This document shows, piece by piece, positions 25,701 to 35,274 of a stretch of DNA of 64,000 bases. Below the pieces are notes generated by a model that saw nothing but the letters and a program-made list of their open reading frames with translations, was not told the DNA's origin and did no database searches. The stretch is from Aquihabitans sp. G128 (lineage in GTDB: Bacteria > Actinomycetota > Acidimicrobiia > Acidimicrobiales > Iamiaceae): the NCBI RefSeq assembly GCF_019048865.1, contig NZ_CP077604.1:3844001-3908000 (forward strand), in the 5' to 3' direction. Position 1 is the stretch's first letter. The number at the start of each line of letters is the position of its first letter. Position numbers and translations under genes: made by a program.

Positions 25701-25990
25701 AGGACCCCCGCGACGTCATCATCGCCCCCATCGTGTCGGAGAAGAGCTACCAGCTCATCGAGGGCAACGTGTACACGTTCCTCGTCCACCCCGACGCCGC
25801 CAAGCCCGAGATCCGCAGCGCCATCGAGGAGATCTTCTCGGTGAAGGTCACCAAGGTGAACACGCTGAACCGCAAGGGCAAGTCCACCCGGAACCGCAAG
25901 ACCGGCAAGCTCGGCAGCCGCCCCGACCGCAAGCGTGCGATCGTCACGCTCGCCGAGGGCGACTCGATCGACCTCTTCAAGGAGGCCTGA
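25697..25990 (+). CDS. rplW: 50S ribosomal protein L23
   Basis: 97 residues starting at GTG 25697 ([18 protein letters not shown]), overlapping rplD by 4 bp. [16 protein letters not shown] and the basic loop [18 protein letters not shown] bind 23S rRNA near the tunnel exit, the docking site for signal recognition particle and trigger factor. Length is typical. Confidence 0.97.
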   Translation: MKDPRDVIIAPIVSEKSYQLIEGNVYTFLVHPDAAKPEIRSAIEEIFSVKVTKVNTLNRKGKSTRNRKTGKLGSRPDRKRAIVTLAEGDSIDLFKEA

Positions 25991-25995
25991 GCACC

Positions 25996-26832
25996 ATGGC
26001 CCTTCGCAAGCGCAAGCCCACCAGCCCCGGCCGTCGGTTCCAGACCGTCTCCGACTTCGCCGAGATCACCAAGACCAAGCCCGAGAAGTCGCTGCTCGTC
26101 TACAAGACGAACACCGGCGGCCGGAACTCCTACGGCCGCAAGACCGCTCGCCACAAGGGCGGCGGCCACAAGCAGCAGTACCGCCTGGTCGACTTCCGTC
26201 GCACCAAGGACGGCGTGCCGGCCAAGGTCGCGGCCATCGAGTACGACCCCAACCGCAACTGCCGCATCGCCCTGCTCCACTACCTCGACGGCGAGAAGCG
26301 CTACATCCTCGCCCCGCGGAACGTGAAGGTCGGCGATCGCCTCCAGAGCGGCCAGGGCGCCGAGATCCGTCCCGGCAACGCCCTGCCCATGCGCTACATC
26401 CCCGTGGGCACGGTCATCCACAACGTCGAGCTCAAGCCGGGCGGCGGCGCCAAGATGGCCCGCGCCGCCGGCGTGAGCGTCCAGCTCGTGGCCAAGGAGG
26501 GCGACTACGCCACCCTGCGGCTGCCGAGCACCGAGATGCGCCGCGTGCCGATCGACTGCCGGGCCACCGTCGGTGAGGTCGGCAACGCCGAGGCCGAGCT
26601 GATCAAGATCGGCAAGGCCGGCCGCAACCGCTGGAAGGGCGTCCGCCCCCAGACCCGTGGCGTGGCCATGAACCCCGTCGACCACCCCCACGGTGGTGGC
26701 GAGGGCAAGACCTCCGGTGGTCGCCACCCCGTGTCGCCTTGGGGCAAGGCCGAAGGCCGCACCCGAGACAAGACCAAGCCGTCCCAGAAGCTGATCGTCC
26801 GTCGTCGCCGCACCCGCGGCTCGCGACGGTAA
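25996..26832 (+). CDS. rplB: 50S ribosomal protein L2
   Basis: 278 residues from ATG 25996 ([16 protein letters not shown]). [20 protein letters not shown] is the N-terminal RNA-binding stretch. [16 protein letters not shown] holds the His-containing loop near the peptidyl-transferase centre, and the basic tail [10 protein letters not shown] is normal. It contacts 23S rRNA and supports subunit association. Confidence 0.98.
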   Translation: MALRKRKPTSPGRRFQTVSDFAEITKTKPEKSLLVYKTNTGGRNSYGRKTARHKGGGHKQQYRLVDFRRTKDGVPAKVAAIEYDPNRNCRIALLHYLDGEKRYILAPRNVKVGDRLQSGQGAEIRPGNALPMRYIPVGTVIHNVELKPGGGAKMARAAGVSVQLVAKEGDYATLRLPSTEMRRVPIDCRATVGEVGNAEAELIKIGKAGRNRWKGVRPQTRGVAMNPVDHPHGGGEGKTSGGRHPVSPWGKAEGRTRDKTKPSQKLIVRRRRTRGSRR

Positions 26833-26847
26833 GGCAGGAGAGCCGAG

Positions 26848-27132
26848 ATGCCCCGTTCCCTCAAGAAGGGCCCGTTCGTCGACGACCACCTGCTCAAGAA
26901 GGTCGACGCACTGAACACCGCCAGCGAGAAGAAGGTCATCAAGACCTGGTCCCGCCGGTCCACCATCATCCCCGACATGGTCGGGCACACCATCGCCGTG
27001 CACGACGGCCGCAAGCACGTTCCGGTCTACGTGACCGAGAGCATGGTCGGCCACAAGCTCGGCGAGTTCGCTCCCACCCGGACGTTCAAGTTCCACGCCG
27101 GCCAAGAGCGCAACACGAAGGGTCGTCGCTGA
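26848..27132 (+). CDS. rpsS: 30S ribosomal protein S19
   Basis: 94 residues from ATG 26848 ([19 protein letters not shown]). [20 protein letters not shown] and the tail [12 protein letters not shown] match the family; it lies in the head of the 30S subunit near S13. A GGCAGGAGAG ribosome-binding site is present. Confidence 0.98.
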   Translation: MPRSLKKGPFVDDHLLKKVDALNTASEKKVIKTWSRRSTIIPDMVGHTIAVHDGRKHVPVYVTESMVGHKLGEFAPTRTFKFHAGQERNTKGRR

Positions 27133-27134
27133 CC

Positions 27135-27884
27135 ATGGCACAGAGTGGCACCAAGATCGCTGCCGTCCGCGAAACGCGGAAGGGTGCGACCATCTACAAG
27201 ACCAACGAGCGCCCCGGCACCCGTGCCGAGGTCCGCTACGTCCGGGTCTCGGCCTACAAGGCCCGTGAGGTCCTCGACCTCGTCCGCGGCAAGCACGTGA
27301 ACGAGGCGGACGAGATCCTCCAGTTCACCGAGCGCGACATCTCCAACGTCATCCGCAAGGGCCTCGCCTCCGCGGTGGCCAACGCCACCAACAACGACGG
27401 CCAGGACCCCGAGGCGCTCTTCGTCTCGGCCTGCTTCGCCGACGAGGGCCCCACGCTCAAGCGCTGGCGCCCCCGTGCCCGGGGCCGCGCCACCCGCATC
27501 CGCAAGCGCACCTGCCACATCACGATCATCGTGAGCCGGCTGCCCGAGGCCCAGCTCAAGCTGCGCCTCGAGCGCGAGGCCGCCAGCGGCCGCGCCGGTG
27601 CCGGCGCTGCCGGTCGGGCCTCCCGCCGGGCCCGCGTGGCCGAGAGCAAGCGGGCCGCCAAGGCCGAGGCTGCGCACGATCACGATCACGATCACGATCA
27701 CGACCACGAGCACGAGGACCCGGCCGTCGAGGCCGAGGTCGTCGAGACCACCGAGGCCGTCGAGGCCGAGGTGGAGGCGCCCGAGGTCGAGGCCGAGGCC
27801 ACCGAGGAGGCGCCGGTCGAGGAGACCGACGCCGCCGAGGGCGCCGACGACGCCACCGAGACCGACGAGAAGGACGAGAAGTAA
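27135..27884 (+). CDS. rplV: 50S ribosomal protein L22 with long acidic His/Asp-repeat tail
   Basis: 249 residues, about twice the usual L22. The first 150 or so are a normal L22: [20 protein letters not shown], the tunnel loop [20 protein letters not shown], and the C-terminal strand. A basic Ala/Arg segment follows, then [17 protein letters not shown] (residues about 180-196) and about 50 residues rich in Glu, Val, Ala and Thr. The His-Asp run is encoded by seven CACGAN hexamers at 27675-27716 and could bind Zn or Ni. Extended L22 tails occur in actinobacteria, but the His/Asp run is unusual. rpsC starts on its stop (TAATG). Confidence 0.95.
   Translation: MAQSGTKIAAVRETRKGATIYKTNERPGTRAEVRYVRVSAYKAREVLDLVRGKHVNEADEILQFTERDISNVIRKGLASAVANATNNDGQDPEALFVSACFADEGPTLKRWRPRARGRATRIRKRTCHITIIVSRLPEAQLKLRLEREAASGRAGAGAAGRASRRARVAESKRAAKAEAAHDHDHDHDHDHEHEDPAVEAEVVETTEAVEAEVEAPEVEAEATEEAPVEETDAAEGADDATETDEKDEK
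27675..27716 (+). repeat. Tandem hexamer repeat (CACGAN) inside rplV
   Basis: Seven in-frame hexamers: CACGAT four times, CACGAC once and CACGAG twice, encoding alternating His and acidic residues. Such repeats can change length by slippage without breaking the frame. Confidence 0.9.
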
Positions 27885-28801
27885 TGGGCCAGAAGGTCAA
27901 CCCCTACGGCTTCCGCCTGGGCATCACCACCGACTGGAAGTCGCGCTGGTTCGCCGACCGCAAGGCCTACGGCGAGTACATCATCGAGGACTGGAAGATC
28001 CGGGACCTGCTGATGAGCTCGCTGCCCCACGCGGCCATCAGCCGCGTCGAGGTCGAGCGCACCCGTGACCGCCTCCGGGTCGACGTGCACACCGCCCGTC
28101 CCGGCATCGTCATCGGCCGCCGTGGCTCCGAGGCCGACCGCCTCCGCAGCCGGCTCACCGAGATCACCGGCAACAACAAGGTCCAGCTCAACATCCAGGA
28201 GATCAAGCAGCCGGAGCTCGACGCGGCGCTGATCGCCCAGGGCGTGGCCGACCAGCTCGCCGGCCGGGTGGCGTTCCGCCGGGCCATGAAGCGGGCCGTG
28301 CAGAACGCGCAGAAGGCCGGCGCCCTCGGCATCCGGGTCCAGTGCTCGGGTCGCCTCGGCGGCTCCGAGATGTCCCGCACCGAGTGGTACCGCGAGGGTC
28401 GGGTGCCGCTGCACACGCTCCGCGCCGACATCGACTACGGCTTCCGCGAGGCCAAGACCACCGCCGGCCGCATCGGCGTGAAGGTCTGGATCTACAAGGG
28501 CGACATCCTGCCGTACAAGGCCAGCGTCGAGGACAAGATCTCCCGTGAGGCCGCCATGGCCGTCGGCGAGACCTCCGGCGATGCCATCCCGGCCAAGGTC
28601 GTCTCGTCCAGCCGCCGCCGCAGCGAGGCCACCCCTGTCGACCAGGCGGCCGTCGCGGCCGATCCGGCCGAAGAGGTCAAGCCCCTGGTCCCGGAGGCCG
28701 ACCCCGAGATCGAGAAGCTCCTCGAAGAAGAGGAAGCGATCGAGCGCTCGGTGCGCGACCACCAGGAGACCCCCCACTTCCGTCCCGGGGAGAGTGACTG
28801 A
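27884..28801 (+). CDS. rpsC: 30S ribosomal protein S3 with acidic C-terminal tail
   Basis: 305 residues from ATG 27884 ([20 protein letters not shown]). The KH domain has [20 protein letters not shown] (GxxG loop). The second domain includes [20 protein letters not shown] and [20 protein letters not shown]. The final 85 residues or so are acidic ([15 protein letters not shown]) and extend beyond the core at residue 220. S3 lines the mRNA entry channel. Confidence 0.97.
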   Translation: MGQKVNPYGFRLGITTDWKSRWFADRKAYGEYIIEDWKIRDLLMSSLPHAAISRVEVERTRDRLRVDVHTARPGIVIGRRGSEADRLRSRLTEITGNNKVQLNIQEIKQPELDAALIAQGVADQLAGRVAFRRAMKRAVQNAQKAGALGIRVQCSGRLGGSEMSRTEWYREGRVPLHTLRADIDYGFREAKTTAGRIGVKVWIYKGDILPYKASVEDKISREAAMAVGETSGDAIPAKVVSSSRRRSEATPVDQAAVAADPAEEVKPLVPEADPEIEKLLEEEEAIERSVRDHQETPHFRPGESD

Positions 28802-28803
28802 TC

Positions 28804-29220
28804 ATGTTGATGCCCCGCAAGGTCAAGCACCGCAAGCAGCACCGCGGTCGCCTCACCGGAGCCGCCAAGGGCGGCACCCGGGTCACCCAGGGTGACTACG
28901 GGATCCAGGCCCTCGAGCCCGGGTGGGTCACCGCCCGCCAGATCGAGGCCGCTCGTATCGCCATGACCCGCCACATCAAGCGTGGTGGCAAGGTCTGGAT
29001 CAACGTCTTCCCCGACAAGCCCGTCACCGAGAAGCCCGCCGAGACCCGCATGGGCTCCGGCAAGGGCAACCCGGAGCGCTGGGTCGCCGTCGTGAAGCCC
29101 GGCCGGGTGCTCTTCGAGCTCACCTACGCCGACCCCGTCGTGGCCAAGGAGGCCATCGACCGGGCGATCCAGAAGCTGCCGATCAAGGCCAAGTTCGTGA
29201 CCCGGCAGGAGGGGCTCTGA
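28804..29220 (+). CDS. rplP: 50S ribosomal protein L16
   Basis: 138 residues. The start is ATG 28804 ([15 protein letters not shown]) or ATG 28810. [13 protein letters not shown], the loop [16 protein letters not shown] containing the Arg hydroxylated in some bacteria, and PIKAKFVTR are family features. L16 helps position A-site tRNA. Its stop overlaps the rpmC start (TGATG). Confidence 0.97.
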   Translation: MLMPRKVKHRKQHRGRLTGAAKGGTRVTQGDYGIQALEPGWVTARQIEAARIAMTRHIKRGGKVWINVFPDKPVTEKPAETRMGSGKGNPERWVAVVKPGRVLFELTYADPVVAKEAIDRAIQKLPIKAKFVTRQEGL

Positions 29221-29450
29221 TGGCGAAGGCCACCACCACCGCATCCGACCTCGACACCGCTTCCATCGTGGAGCGCCTCGCCGAGGAGAAGGACCGCCTC
29301 TTCAAGCTGCGGCTCCAGAACGCCACCGGCACCCTGGAGAACACCGCCGGCCTGAAGAAGGCTCGCAAGGAGATCGCCCGCTACGAGACCGAGCTGCGGG
29401 CCCGGGAGATCGAGGCCGCCGAGGCGCTCGCCCTAGAGGAGAAGGCCTGA
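29220..29450 (+). CDS. rpmC: 50S ribosomal protein L29
   Basis: 76 residues from ATG 29220. The central helical hairpin SIVERLAEEKDRLFKLRLQ and NTAGLKKARKEIARYETEL is the family signature. The N-terminal 12 residues ([12 protein letters not shown]) extend the usual start. It overlaps both neighbours by TGATG junctions. It binds near the tunnel exit next to L23. Confidence 0.95.
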   Translation: MAKATTTASDLDTASIVERLAEEKDRLFKLRLQNATGTLENTAGLKKARKEIARYETELRAREIEAAEALALEEKA

Positions 29451-29725
29451 TGGCTGAAGAGACCACTGAAACCCGGGAGAACGCCCGCAAGGTCCGCGAG
29501 GGCCTCGTGACGTCGTCTGGCATGGACAAGACCGCGGTCGTGACCGTGAGCACCCGCAAGCCGCACCCCCGGTACAAGAAGTCCATGGCCCGCAGCACCA
29601 AGCTCTACGTGCACGACGAGGAGAACACCCTCAACGTGGGCGATCGGGTGAAGGTCGGCGAGACCCGCCCGCTGTCGAAGCTGAAGCGCTGGCGCATCCT
29701 GGAGATCCTGGAGCGTGCCAAGTGA
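29450..29725 (+). CDS. rpsQ: 30S ribosomal protein S17
   Basis: 91 residues from ATG 29450. EGLVTSSGMDKTAVVTV and RKPHPRYKKSMARSTKLYVH are the OB-fold RNA-binding strands, and GDRVKVGETRPLSKLKRW completes it. It is a primary 16S rRNA binder. An 82-bp gap to rplN follows; it is the longest inside this operon and has no clear element. Confidence 0.97.
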   Translation: MAEETTETRENARKVREGLVTSSGMDKTAVVTVSTRKPHPRYKKSMARSTKLYVHDEENTLNVGDRVKVGETRPLSKLKRWRILEILERAK

Positions 29726-29807
29726 GCCGCAGGCGAACCGATGAGACGGCATCCCTGGATCTTCGGGCTGCGTCCACCACCGTGCGTGCACTCGAGGGGG
29801 TCGCCCG

Positions 29808-30176
29808 ATGATCCAGCAAGAGAGCCGCCTTCGGGTGGCGGACAACTCCGGTGCCAAGGAAGTCCTGTGCATCAAGGTGCTCGGCGGCTCCCGCCGGCGC
29901 TACGCCTCCATCGGCGACATCTTCGTCGCCACGGTCAAGGACGCCATCCCCGGCGCCGGCGTGAAGAAGGGCGACGTCGTGAAGTGCGTCGTCGTCCGCA
30001 CCAAGAAGGAGAAGCGGCGCCCGGACGGGTCCTACATCCGCTTCGACGAGAACGCTGCGGTCCTCATCAACGACCAGCAGCAGCCGCGTGGCACCCGCAT
30101 CTTCGGCCCGGTTGGCCGTGAGCTGCGGGACAAGAAGTTCATGCGCATCGTGTCGCTGGCACCGGAGGTGCTCTGA
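29808..30176 (+). CDS. rplN: 50S ribosomal protein L14
   Basis: 122 residues starting [20 protein letters not shown], the invariant L14 start. [20 protein letters not shown] and [20 protein letters not shown] are conserved. It lies at the subunit interface beside L19. Length is exactly typical. Confidence 0.98.
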   Translation: MIQQESRLRVADNSGAKEVLCIKVLGGSRRRYASIGDIFVATVKDAIPGAGVKKGDVVKCVVVRTKKEKRRPDGSYIRFDENAAVLINDQQQPRGTRIFGPVGRELRDKKFMRIVSLAPEVL

Positions 30177-30178
30177 CC

Positions 30179-30496
30179 ATGGCAGGTCTCAAGATCAAGA
30201 AGGGCGATCGCGTGATCGTCCTGTCCGGCAAGGACAAGGGCAAGGAGGGTGTCGTCCAGCGGGCGCTGCCCGCCGACCGCAAGGTCGTCGTCGAGGGCGT
30301 GAACACCGCCAAGCGCCACCAGAAGGCCCGCTCGGCCACCGAGGCCGGCGGCATCCTCGAGATCGACAAGCCCATCGACATCAGCAACGTCGCCCTGATC
30401 AGCCCCTCGGATGGCAAGGCCACCCGGGTCGGCTACAAGGTCGTCGACGGCAAGAAGATCCGGGTCTGCAAGCGGACCGGTGAGGAAATCAAGTGA
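30179..30496 (+). CDS. rplX: 50S ribosomal protein L24
   Basis: 105 residues from ATG 30179. [19 protein letters not shown] is the KOW motif; [16 protein letters not shown] and the C-terminal GEEIK are normal. It is an assembly initiator for the 50S subunit. Its stop overlaps rplE as GTGA. Confidence 0.97.
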   Translation: MAGLKIKKGDRVIVLSGKDKGKEGVVQRALPADRKVVVEGVNTAKRHQKARSATEAGGILEIDKPIDISNVALISPSDGKATRVGYKVVDGKKIRVCKRTGEEIK

Positions 30497-31080
30497 CCGA
30501 CACCGCCACCACCACCGAGAAGTCGGTGCCTCGCCTCAAGGTGAAGTACGACTCCGAGATCCGTGACCAGCTCAAGGCCACCCTGGAGCTCGGCAACATC
30601 ATGGAGGTCCCCCGCCTCGAGAAGATCGTGGTCAACATGGGTGTCGGCGATGCCGTCGCCCAGGCCTCGCTCCTCGAGCACGCGGTCACCGACCTCACCC
30701 TGATCACCGGGCAGAAGCCGCTGATCACCAAGGCCAAGAAGTCGATCGCCTCGTTCAAGCTCCGCGAGGGCAACGCCATCGGCGCCAAGGTCACGCTCCG
30801 CAACGACCGCATGTGGGAGTTCCTCGACCGGCTGATCGCCCTGGCGATCCCCCGCATCCGGGACTTCCGTGGCCTGCCGGCCAACAGCTTCGACGGTCGG
30901 GGCAACTACACGTTCGGTGTCACCGAGCAGCTGATCTTCCCGGAGATCGACTACGACAAGATCGATCGGACCCGTGGGATGGACATCACCATCGTCACCA
31001 CGGCCCGTACCAACGCCGAGGGCAAGGCCCTGCTCGATGCCTTCGGCTTCCCGTTCAAGCGCGAAGGGCAGCAGAACTAA
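30493..31080 (+). CDS. rplE: 50S ribosomal protein L5
   Basis: 195 residues from GTG 30493. [16 protein letters not shown], the P-site loop around [14 protein letters not shown], and [20 protein letters not shown] are hallmarks. L5 carries 5S rRNA with L18. An N-terminal extension of about 14 residues ([14 protein letters not shown]) precedes the core. rpsN starts on its stop (TAATG). Confidence 0.97.
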   Translation: MTDTATTTEKSVPRLKVKYDSEIRDQLKATLELGNIMEVPRLEKIVVNMGVGDAVAQASLLEHAVTDLTLITGQKPLITKAKKSIASFKLREGNAIGAKVTLRNDRMWEFLDRLIALAIPRIRDFRGLPANSFDGRGNYTFGVTEQLIFPEIDYDKIDRTRGMDITIVTTARTNAEGKALLDAFGFPFKREGQQN

Positions 31081-31265
31081 TGGCCAAGAAGGCTCTGATC
31101 AACAAGGCCAACAAGAAGCCCAAGTTCAAGGTGCGGGGCTACACGCGCTGCCAGAAGTGCGGGCGACCGCACTCGGTGTACCGGAAGTTCCTCCTCTGCC
31201 GCATCTGCCTGCGGGACATGGTCCACGCAGGCGAGATCCCCGGCGTGACCAAGGCGAGTTGGTGA
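31080..31265 (+). CDS. rpsN: 30S ribosomal protein S14 type Z
   Basis: 61 residues. [17 protein letters not shown] and LCRICLRDM give the two CxxC pairs of the zinc-binding short form of S14, as in most actinobacterial spc operons. The start is ATG 31080 on the rplE stop. It sits in the 30S head. A zinc-free paralog, if present, would be elsewhere. Confidence 0.97.
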   Translation: MAKKALINKANKKPKFKVRGYTRCQKCGRPHSVYRKFLLCRICLRDMVHAGEIPGVTKASW

Positions 31266-31269
31266 CCAC

Positions 31270-31674
31270 ATGACCATGACCGATCCCATCGCTGACATGC
31301 TCACCCGCATCCGCAACGCCAACGTGGCGATGCACGACGAGGTGATCATGCCGTCCTCCAAGAAGAAGGAGGCCCTCGCGGCCATCCTGAAGAAGGAGGG
31401 CTACATCGAGGACTTCGCGGTTGCCGACAACGGCACCCGCCCGGGGAGCTCGCTCACCGTCACCATGAAGTACTCCCCCGAGCGGGCCCGGACCATCTCC
31501 GGCCTCCGCCGGGTGTCCAAGCCCGGCCTCCGGGTCTACTCGGCCGCCAACGAGGTCCCCCGCGTCCTCGGTGGGCTGGGTGTCGCCGTCGTCTCGACCA
31601 GCCAGGGCCTCATGACCGACCGCGAGGCGCGCAAGCGCCACGTGGGCGGCGAAGTCCTGTGCTTCGTCTGGTAG
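31270..31674 (+). CDS. rpsH: 30S ribosomal protein S8
   Basis: 134 residues from ATG 31270 ([18 protein letters not shown]); ATG 31276 gives the more usual [27 protein letters not shown] and [20 protein letters not shown] are the conserved RNA-binding C-terminal half. It is a primary 16S binder and the spc operon regulator in E. coli. Confidence 0.97.
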   Translation: MTMTDPIADMLTRIRNANVAMHDEVIMPSSKKKEALAAILKKEGYIEDFAVADNGTRPGSSLTVTMKYSPERARTISGLRRVSKPGLRVYSAANEVPRVLGGLGVAVVSTSQGLMTDREARKRHVGGEVLCFVW

Positions 31675-31681
31675 GAGCACC

Positions 31682-32221
31682 ATGTCCCGCATCGGCAAGT
31701 CCCCGATCACCGTCCCCGGCGGCGTCGACGTCACGGTCAACGACCGCCACGTCACCGTCAAGGGCCCGAAGGGCACCCTCGAGCGCGAGCTCCCGGGCAC
31801 CATCACGGTCCGCCAGGACGGCGACGAGCTCCTCGTGGAGCGCCCCGACGACGAGCGCCAGACCCGTGCCATGCACGGCCTGGTCCGCTCCCTCGTCAAC
31901 AACATGGTCGTCGGCGTGACCGACGGCTTCACCAAGGAGCTCGAGATCATCGGCGTCGGCTACCGAGCCACGGCCAAGGGTGCTGACGCCCTCGACCTCG
32001 CCCTCGGCTTCAGCCACCCCGTCGTGGTGAACGCCCCCGCCGGCATCACCTTCGAGGTCCCCACGCCCAACCGCATCGCGGTGAAGGGCTCCGACAAGGA
32101 GCTCGTGGGCCAGGTCGCCGCCGACATCCGCAAGCTGCGCAAGCCCGAGCCGTACAAGGGCAAGGGCGTCCGCTACCTCGGTGAGCACGTGGTCCGCAAG
32201 GCCGGCAAGTCCGGGAAGTAG
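31682..32221 (+). CDS. rplF: 50S ribosomal protein L6
   Basis: 179 residues starting [37 protein letters not shown] and the C-terminal [20 protein letters not shown] are diagnostic. It sits by the sarcin-ricin loop. GGAGCACC precedes the start. Confidence 0.98.
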   Translation: MSRIGKSPITVPGGVDVTVNDRHVTVKGPKGTLERELPGTITVRQDGDELLVERPDDERQTRAMHGLVRSLVNNMVVGVTDGFTKELEIIGVGYRATAKGADALDLALGFSHPVVVNAPAGITFEVPTPNRIAVKGSDKELVGQVAADIRKLRKPEPYKGKGVRYLGEHVVRKAGKSGK

Positions 32222-32229
32222 GAACGTCA

Positions 32230-32592
32230 ATGTCTGATTCCGCGAAGAAGAACCGCGAAGCACGGATCCGCCGCCACCGCCGCGTCCGCAAGAAGGTCAA
32301 GGGCACCGCCGAGCGCCCGCGCCTGGCCGTGTTCCGCTCCAACAAGCACATCACCGCCCAGATCATCGACGACCGCGCCGGGCACACCCTGGCCGCGGCG
32401 TCGACCACCGAGCCCTCGGTCGAGGGTGCGGGCGGCAACGTCGACGCCGCCACCAAGGTGGGCGAGCTCCTGGCCTCTCGGGCCAAGGACGCCGGCGTCA
32501 CCACCGTCGTGTTCGACCGCGGTGGCAACCTCTACCACGGCCGCATCGCGGCGCTCGCCGATGCTGCTCGCAAGGGTGGACTGGAGTTCTGA
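32230..32592 (+). CDS. rplR: 50S ribosomal protein L18
   Basis: 120 residues from ATG 32230. The basic start [35 protein letters not shown] and [20 protein letters not shown] are the 5S rRNA-binding features. It overlaps rpsE by TGATG. Confidence 0.97.
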   Translation: MSDSAKKNREARIRRHRRVRKKVKGTAERPRLAVFRSNKHITAQIIDDRAGHTLAAASTTEPSVEGAGGNVDAATKVGELLASRAKDAGVTTVVFDRGGNLYHGRIAALADAARKGGLEF

Positions 32593-33158
32593 TGGCCCCG
32601 AACAACAACAACGACGTGCAGCTGCGTGAGTCGCGCGTCATCAACATCAACCGCGTGGCCAAGGTGGTCAAGGGCGGCCGTCGGTTCTCCTTCACCGCCC
32701 TCGTGGTGATCGGCGACGGCGCCGGCCGGGTCGGCCTCGGCTACGGCAAGGCCAAGGAGGTGCCCCTCGCCATCCAGAAGGGCACCGAGGAGGCCCGCAA
32801 GAACCTCTTCTCCGTGGCCCTCGCCGGCTCCACCATCACCCACCCCACCACCGGGGTCATGGGCGCCGGTCGGGTCATGCTCAAGCCCGCCGCCCCCGGC
32901 ACCGGCGTGATCGCCGGTGGCGCCGCCCGCGCCATCCTCGAAGAGGCCGGCATCCACGACGTGCTCTGCAAGTCGCTCGGCTCGGCCAACCACATCAACG
33001 TGGCCCGCGCCACCATCAACGGCCTCAAGGGCCTGAAGCGCCCCGACGAGATCGCCCGCCTGCGCGGCCTCTCGCCGGAGGAGTTCGTCCCCAAGGGCCT
33101 GCTCGATGCCTACAACGAGAGCCAGCGCGGCCCGCTGGTCGTCGACGAGGTGAAGTGA
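32592..33158 (+). CDS. rpsE: 30S ribosomal protein S5
   Basis: 188 residues. The dsRNA-binding fold has [20 protein letters not shown] and [20 protein letters not shown], and the C-terminal half has [20 protein letters not shown]. The start [14 protein letters not shown] adds a short Asn-rich lead. S5 affects decoding accuracy. Confidence 0.97.
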   Translation: MAPNNNNDVQLRESRVININRVAKVVKGGRRFSFTALVVIGDGAGRVGLGYGKAKEVPLAIQKGTEEARKNLFSVALAGSTITHPTTGVMGAGRVMLKPAAPGTGVIAGGAARAILEEAGIHDVLCKSLGSANHINVARATINGLKGLKRPDEIARLRGLSPEEFVPKGLLDAYNESQRGPLVVDEVK

Positions 33159-33160
33159 AC

Positions 33161-33349
33161 ATGGCCGACCTGAAGGTCACCCAGACCCGTTCCACGATCG
33201 GCTCCAAGCCCAAGCAGCGCGGCACCATCCGTGCGCTCGGCCTCGGCCGCATCGGCAAGTCCAACACCCTCCCCGATCGCCCGGAGATCCGCGGCATGAT
33301 CGCTCGGGTGCCCCACCTCGTCTCCGTCGAAGAGGTTGCTGAGTCATGA
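33161..33349 (+). CDS. rpmD: 50S ribosomal protein L30
   Basis: 62 residues from ATG 33161 (MADLKVTQTRSTIGSKPKQR). An in-frame GTG at 33155 would overlap rpsE and add two residues. TIRALGLGRIGKSNTLPD and the C-terminus VPHLVSVEEV are the family pattern. Its stop overlaps rplO (ATGA). Confidence 0.95.
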   Translation: MADLKVTQTRSTIGSKPKQRGTIRALGLGRIGKSNTLPDRPEIRGMIARVPHLVSVEEVAES

Positions 33350-33834
33350 AGGTCCACGACCTCAAGCCCGCTGAGGGCTCCAACAAGGCTGCGCGCCGCG
33401 TCGGTCGCGGCATCGGCGGCAAGGGCGGCAAGACCGCCGGCCGTGGCACCAAGGGCCAGAAGGCCCGCGGCTCCATCCCGGCCAGCTTCGAAGGCGGCCA
33501 GATGCCGCTGCACATGCGGATCCCGAAGCTCAAGGGCTTCACCAACCCGTTCCGCGTGGAGTACCAGGCCATCAACCTCGACACCCTCGAGGAGAGCGGC
33601 CTGGCCGAGGTCTCCCCGGAGACCCTCCTGGGCATCGGCCTGGTCGGCAAGGACTCCCTGGTCAAGGTGCTGGGCCGGGGCGAGCTGTCCCGTGCCGTCA
33701 CCGTGAAGGCCCACGCCTTCTCGAAGTCGGCCGAAGCGGCCATCACCGCCGCGGGCGGTACGGTGGAACGCCTGCCCCTCCCGTGGGGAGAGCGTCGCCC
33801 GCCCGCCAAGGGCAACCAGTTCACCAACCGCTGA
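33346..33834 (+). CDS. rplO: 50S ribosomal protein L15
   Basis: 162 residues from ATG 33346 (MKVHDLKPAEGSNKAARRVG). The Gly/Lys-rich RGIGGKGGKTAGRGTKGQKA, GGQMPLHMRIPKLKGF and a C-terminal globular domain are present. The last 20 residues or so (RLPLPWGERRPPAKGNQFTN) extend the usual end. It is a late assembly protein of the 50S. Confidence 0.97.
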   Translation: MKVHDLKPAEGSNKAARRVGRGIGGKGGKTAGRGTKGQKARGSIPASFEGGQMPLHMRIPKLKGFTNPFRVEYQAINLDTLEESGLAEVSPETLLGIGLVGKDSLVKVLGRGELSRAVTVKAHAFSKSAEAAITAAGGTVERLPLPWGERRPPAKGNQFTNR

Positions 33835-33880
33835 TCCGGACGGCCATCGGCCGCTTCTCAACCGCCCTTCAGGAGCGAGA

Positions 33881-35269
33881 GTGTCGACCCTCCGCAACGT
33901 CCTCAAGATCCCGGAGCTCCGCAACAAGCTCCTGTTCACGCTCTTCATGGTGGCGGTGTATCGCTTCGGTGCCCACATCCCGGTGCCCGGCATCGACCTC
34001 GCGTCCATCAAGGACCTCGAGGCCCGTGCCGACCAGGGCGGCGTGCTCGACTTCCTCCGGACCTTCTCCGGCGGCGCCATCACGCAGTTCTCGATCTTCG
34101 CGCTCGGGATCATGCCGTACATCACGGCGTCGATCATCATGCAGATCCTGGCGGTGGTGATCCCCAAGCTCGAGCAGTGGCAGGAGCAGGGGGCGGTCGG
34201 CCAGCGCAAGATCACCCAGTGGACCCGGTACCTCGGCGTCGCCATCGCCCTCCTGCAGGGCACCGGCATCACCTACCTGTTCCACACCGGTGGCGGCGGC
34301 GGCTTCGGCTCGGCCGGCAACAGCACGGGCCTCGACCTGTTCGGCGACCACTACAACGCCGGGCGCTTCGCCCTGGTGGTGCTCACCCTCACCGCCGGCT
34401 TCTCGCTGCTCATGTGGTTCGGCGAGGTCGTCACCCAGCGCGGCGTCGGCAACGGCATGTCGATCCTGATCTTCGCCTCCGTCGTGAGCCGCCTCCCCGC
34501 CAACTTCGGCACGGTGAAGGCCGAGTCCGGCCTCTTCGCCATGGTGGCCATCGCCCTCATGTTCGTGGTGCTGCTGGTGGCCATCGTGTTCGTCGAGCAG
34601 GGCGTCCGCCGCATCCCGGTGCAGTTCGCCAAGCGCCAGGTCGGCCGCAAGATGTACGGCGGCCAGAGCACCTACATCCCGCTCAAGGTCAACGGGGCCG
34701 GCGTGATCTCGATCATCTTCGCCAGCTCGGTGCTCTACCTGCCGGTGATCGTGTCGCAGATCCTGCCGGTGGGCAGCCACACCGCCACCGACCCGAACTG
34801 GGCCTTCAACGTCCAGAAGTGGGTGAACAACCACCTGGTCCGCTCGACCTCGCCGTTCTACCTGACCTTCTACGGCATCCTGATCATCGCCTTCGCCTAC
34901 TTCTACACGGCCATCCAGTTCGACCCGCACAAGCAGGCCGACCAGATCCGCAAGCAGGGCGGGTTCATCCCCGGCATCCGCCCCGGCTACCAGACCGAGC
35001 GCTACCTGGCCAAGATCCTCTCCCGGATCACGCTGCCCGGCGCCCTCTTCGTGGCCGGCATCGCCCTGATCCCCGCCTTCGCCATCGGCAAGAGCCTCGG
35101 TGACACCACCGGCGGCCAGCAGCTGGGCTTCTTCGGCATCTCCATCCTCATCGCCGTGGGCGTGGCCCTCGAGACGGTCAAGCAGATCGACGGCCAGCTG
35201 ATGATGCGCAACTACGAGGGCTTCTTGAACACCAAGACCAAGCCCGCCGCCAAGGGCTCGTCGAAGTAA
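33881..35269 (+). CDS. secY: Preprotein translocase subunit SecY
   Basis: 462 residues from GTG 33881 after a CAGGAGCGAGA ribosome-binding site. Ten membrane helices are apparent. GIMPYITASIIMQIL is a conserved helix; FVEQGVRRIPVQFAKRQVGR and the cytoplasmic loops that bind SecA and ribosomes follow. The periplasmic loop after helix 3 is long and Gly-rich (FHTGGGGGFGSAGNSTG). It is the channel of the Sec translocon in the plasma membrane. Confidence 0.98.
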   Translation: MSTLRNVLKIPELRNKLLFTLFMVAVYRFGAHIPVPGIDLASIKDLEARADQGGVLDFLRTFSGGAITQFSIFALGIMPYITASIIMQILAVVIPKLEQWQEQGAVGQRKITQWTRYLGVAIALLQGTGITYLFHTGGGGGFGSAGNSTGLDLFGDHYNAGRFALVVLTLTAGFSLLMWFGEVVTQRGVGNGMSILIFASVVSRLPANFGTVKAESGLFAMVAIALMFVVLLVAIVFVEQGVRRIPVQFAKRQVGRKMYGGQSTYIPLKVNGAGVISIIFASSVLYLPVIVSQILPVGSHTATDPNWAFNVQKWVNNHLVRSTSPFYLTFYGILIIAFAYFYTAIQFDPHKQADQIRKQGGFIPGIRPGYQTERYLAKILSRITLPGALFVAGIALIPAFAIGKSLGDTTGGQQLGFFGISILIAVGVALETVKQIDGQLMMRNYEGFLNTKTKPAAKGSSK

Positions 35270-35274
35270 CCGCG

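Noticed and set aside
27675..27716. CRISPR-like or satellite array of CACGAN units
   Set aside because: The units are six bases with no spacers and stay in frame inside rplV, so they are a coding repeat.
29726..29807. Small gene or regulatory element in the rpsQ-rplN gap
   Set aside because: A frame starting at 29741 has odd composition and no match, and no stable hairpin or promoter stands out.
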